Positions 14,706-15,809 of a DNA stretch of 15,809 bases are shown piece by piece. Positions within the stretch are counted from its first letter, which is position 1, and every line of letters begins with the position of its first letter. The translations under genes and the position numbers were made by a program. Source of the stretch: an uncultured Flavobacteriaceae bacterium (lineage in GTDB: Bacteria; Bacteroidota; Bacteroidia; Flavobacteriales; Flavobacteriaceae); NCBI GenBank assembly GCA_913020685.1, contig CAJWAY010000023.1:1-15809 (forward strand), given 5' to 3'. A model generated the notes under the pieces. The model saw only the letters and a program-made list of their open reading frames with translations, was not told where the DNA came from and searched no databases.

Positions 14706-15605
14706 ATGACAAGGTGCTATAGCCATGGAAAAATTTTACTCACTGGGGAATACATGGTTTTAGTCGGCGCAGAGGCATTGGCCATACCCACCAAGATGGG
14801 ACAATCACTTGAATTTAAACCCAATGATTCAAAAACATTAAATTGGGAAAGTTGGGACTTTAAGAATGAGCTGTGGTTCGATGCAAATATAAATATAATG
14901 GATTTTAGTGTTTCAAACACTAGCAGTGAAACCATTGCTCTCAGGCTTTCCAAAATCTTAAAAGCCGTTCGGGATCAAAAAAATAACTTTTTAAGTAAAA
15001 ACGGAGGAACAGTAAAAACCCATTTGGAATTTGAACGTCAATGGGGTCTGGGGACATCCTCAACATTGATTTCAAACTTGGCCCGCTGGTCTCAAACCAA
15101 TCCATACAAGCTACTTCAAAATAGCTTTGGGGGGAGTGGATTTGATATTGCCTGTGCGACTGCAAAAAGTCCGCTTATCTTTCGTAAACAACATTTAGAT
15201 CCCCATATTGAAAGGTGTGAATTTGAACCTCCATTTAAAACCAGCTTATACTTTGTCTACCTTAACCAAAAGAAAAATAGCAGGGAGGCCATTGAATTTT
15301 TTAAAAGACAAAATATAGCAAAGGAACAGATTTCTTATGCCTCAAGCCTCACAAGAGAGATAACGAATGCTCATAAACTAAATGATTTTGAACGATTAAT
15401 CTCCGAGCACGAAAGTTTTATCTCTAAAATTTTGGGCGTTGTCCCAGTAAAAGAAAAGCTATTTCCTGATTTTCAGGGGGCAATCAAAAGTTTGGGTGCC
15501 TGGGGAGGTGACTTTATTTTGGCCACCGGAGACATAGATACTCCTAAATATTTTAAAACAAAAGGTTTTGATGTTGTAATAACCTACCAAGAGATGCTGT
15601 TTTAG
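14706..15605 (+). CDS. GHMP-family kinase, GYDIA type, next to HMG-CoA reductase
   Basis: This is a small-molecule kinase of the galactokinase/homoserine/mevalonate/phosphomevalonate superfamily; its substrate is not established from sequence. Of 299 residues, motif 1 is HGKILLTGEYMVL (7-19), motif 2 (phosphate loop) is WGLGTSST (113-120), and the loop GSGFDIA is at 143-149. D147 is the likely catalytic base and Phe146 replaces the Tyr that gives the GYDIA family its name. Motif 3 near the end is GAWGGDF (264-270). The ATG at 14706 starts just before motif 1; the TTG at 14697 would overlap the reductase stop and is less likely. Its position directly after HMG-CoA reductase suggests mevalonate or phosphomevalonate kinase activity. 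Its last four bases overlap the end of the gene on the opposite strand. Confidence 0.88.
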   Translation: MTRCYSHGKILLTGEYMVLVGAEALAIPTKMGQSLEFKPNDSKTLNWESWDFKNELWFDANINIMDFSVSNTSSETIALRLSKILKAVRDQKNNFLSKNGGTVKTHLEFERQWGLGTSSTLISNLARWSQTNPYKLLQNSFGGSGFDIACATAKSPLIFRKQHLDPHIERCEFEPPFKTSLYFVYLNQKKNSREAIEFFKRQNIAKEQISYASSLTREITNAHKLNDFERLISEHESFISKILGVVPVKEKLFPDFQGAIKSLGAWGGDFILATGDIDTPKYFKTKGFDVVITYQEMLF

Positions 15606-15809
15606 TAATATAGATGACGATTGTCTTTGACCTCAGCGCTAGAACGAAGTACTTGGTAAATTGTATTGTTGATTCGAATATTTTCCTCATTTTGGAGGGC
15701 TTTGGCATAAGCTTTATAACTTTTTAATTCTTCAGCAATTTCTTTAGAAGTCACCTCAATCATATACACCCCATTATTCCCTTCAATCAAAGTTGAGGGT
15801 TGGTTGAGT
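15602..15809 (-). CDS. Probable peptidyl-prolyl isomerase (PpiD/SurA-like), C-terminal end
   Basis: Only the last 68 or so codons are in the window; the gene enters from the right edge and stops with TAA at 15602-15604. The visible segment has a GNNGVYMIEVTSK strand-like stretch, then a helical region containing KSYKAYAKALQNEENI, and a short polar end. This resembles the closing part of PpiD-type membrane-anchored parvulin foldases of Bacteroidota, which assist folding of exported proteins in the periplasm. The parvulin domain itself lies outside the window, so the name rests on a short similarity by eye and on remembered gene order. It overlaps the convergent GHMP kinase gene by four bases. 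The TTG at 15790 is an internal leucine, not the start. Confidence 0.6.
   Translation of the reverse strand, partial: LNQPSTLIEGNNGVYMIEVTSKEIAEELKSYKAYAKALQNEENIRINNTIYQVLRSSAEVKDNRHLYY

Overview
The window looks like a stretch of chromosome from a marine-type member of the Bacteroidota, most likely class Flavobacteriia. The evidence is AT-rich DNA, the near absence of Shine-Dalgarno sequences, promoter-like boxes of the TAnnTTTG type, and protein types typical of that class (a purH-mreBCD-mrdA-rodA run, an OppC-like permease with a large extracytoplasmic insert, and a class II HMG-CoA reductase next to a GYDIA-type GHMP kinase). Taxonomy is inferred from gene content and style, not from a marker search. 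There are no RNA genes, insertion sequences, CRISPR arrays, prophage genes or other signs of recent transfer. No gene-free stretch exceeds about 135 bases.

Layout. (1) 1-347: 3' end of purH. (2) 384-5823, plus strand: a tight, overlapping cell-elongation operon mreB-mreC-mreD-mrdA(PBP2)-rodA, encoding the cytoskeletal filament, its membrane partners, a transpeptidase and the SEDS glycosyltransferase. (3) 5825-9029, minus strand: a tail-specific S41 protease followed 10 bases later by an OppC/DppC-type permease. The permease converges on rodA with one base between the stop codons. (4) 9162-11320, plus strand: surE, a small three-helix membrane protein of unknown function, and lpxB. These overlap or nearly abut, and the last two genes appear to start with TTG. 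(5) 11358-13261, minus strand: a POT-family peptide transporter followed by a secreted thioredoxin-fold protein. (6) 13387-15605, plus strand: class II HMG-CoA reductase and a GHMP kinase, a mevalonate-pathway pair. (7) 15602-15809, minus strand: the C-terminus of what is probably a peptidyl-prolyl isomerase, overlapping the kinase end by four bases.

Much of the window concerns the cell envelope: peptidoglycan elongation, lipid A, periplasmic proteolysis and folding, peptide uptake, and isoprenoid supply, which feeds the undecaprenyl carrier used in wall synthesis. Most of it is ordinary conserved housekeeping DNA. The points most worth a second look are the unassigned GHMP kinase beside HMG-CoA reductase, a T7A12 tract in the small gene placed so that slippage would disconnect it from lpxB, a Cys/His cluster beside the PBP2 active site, and a shared promoter-like box found at similar distances from five start codons. 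I see no wholly new multi-gene system.
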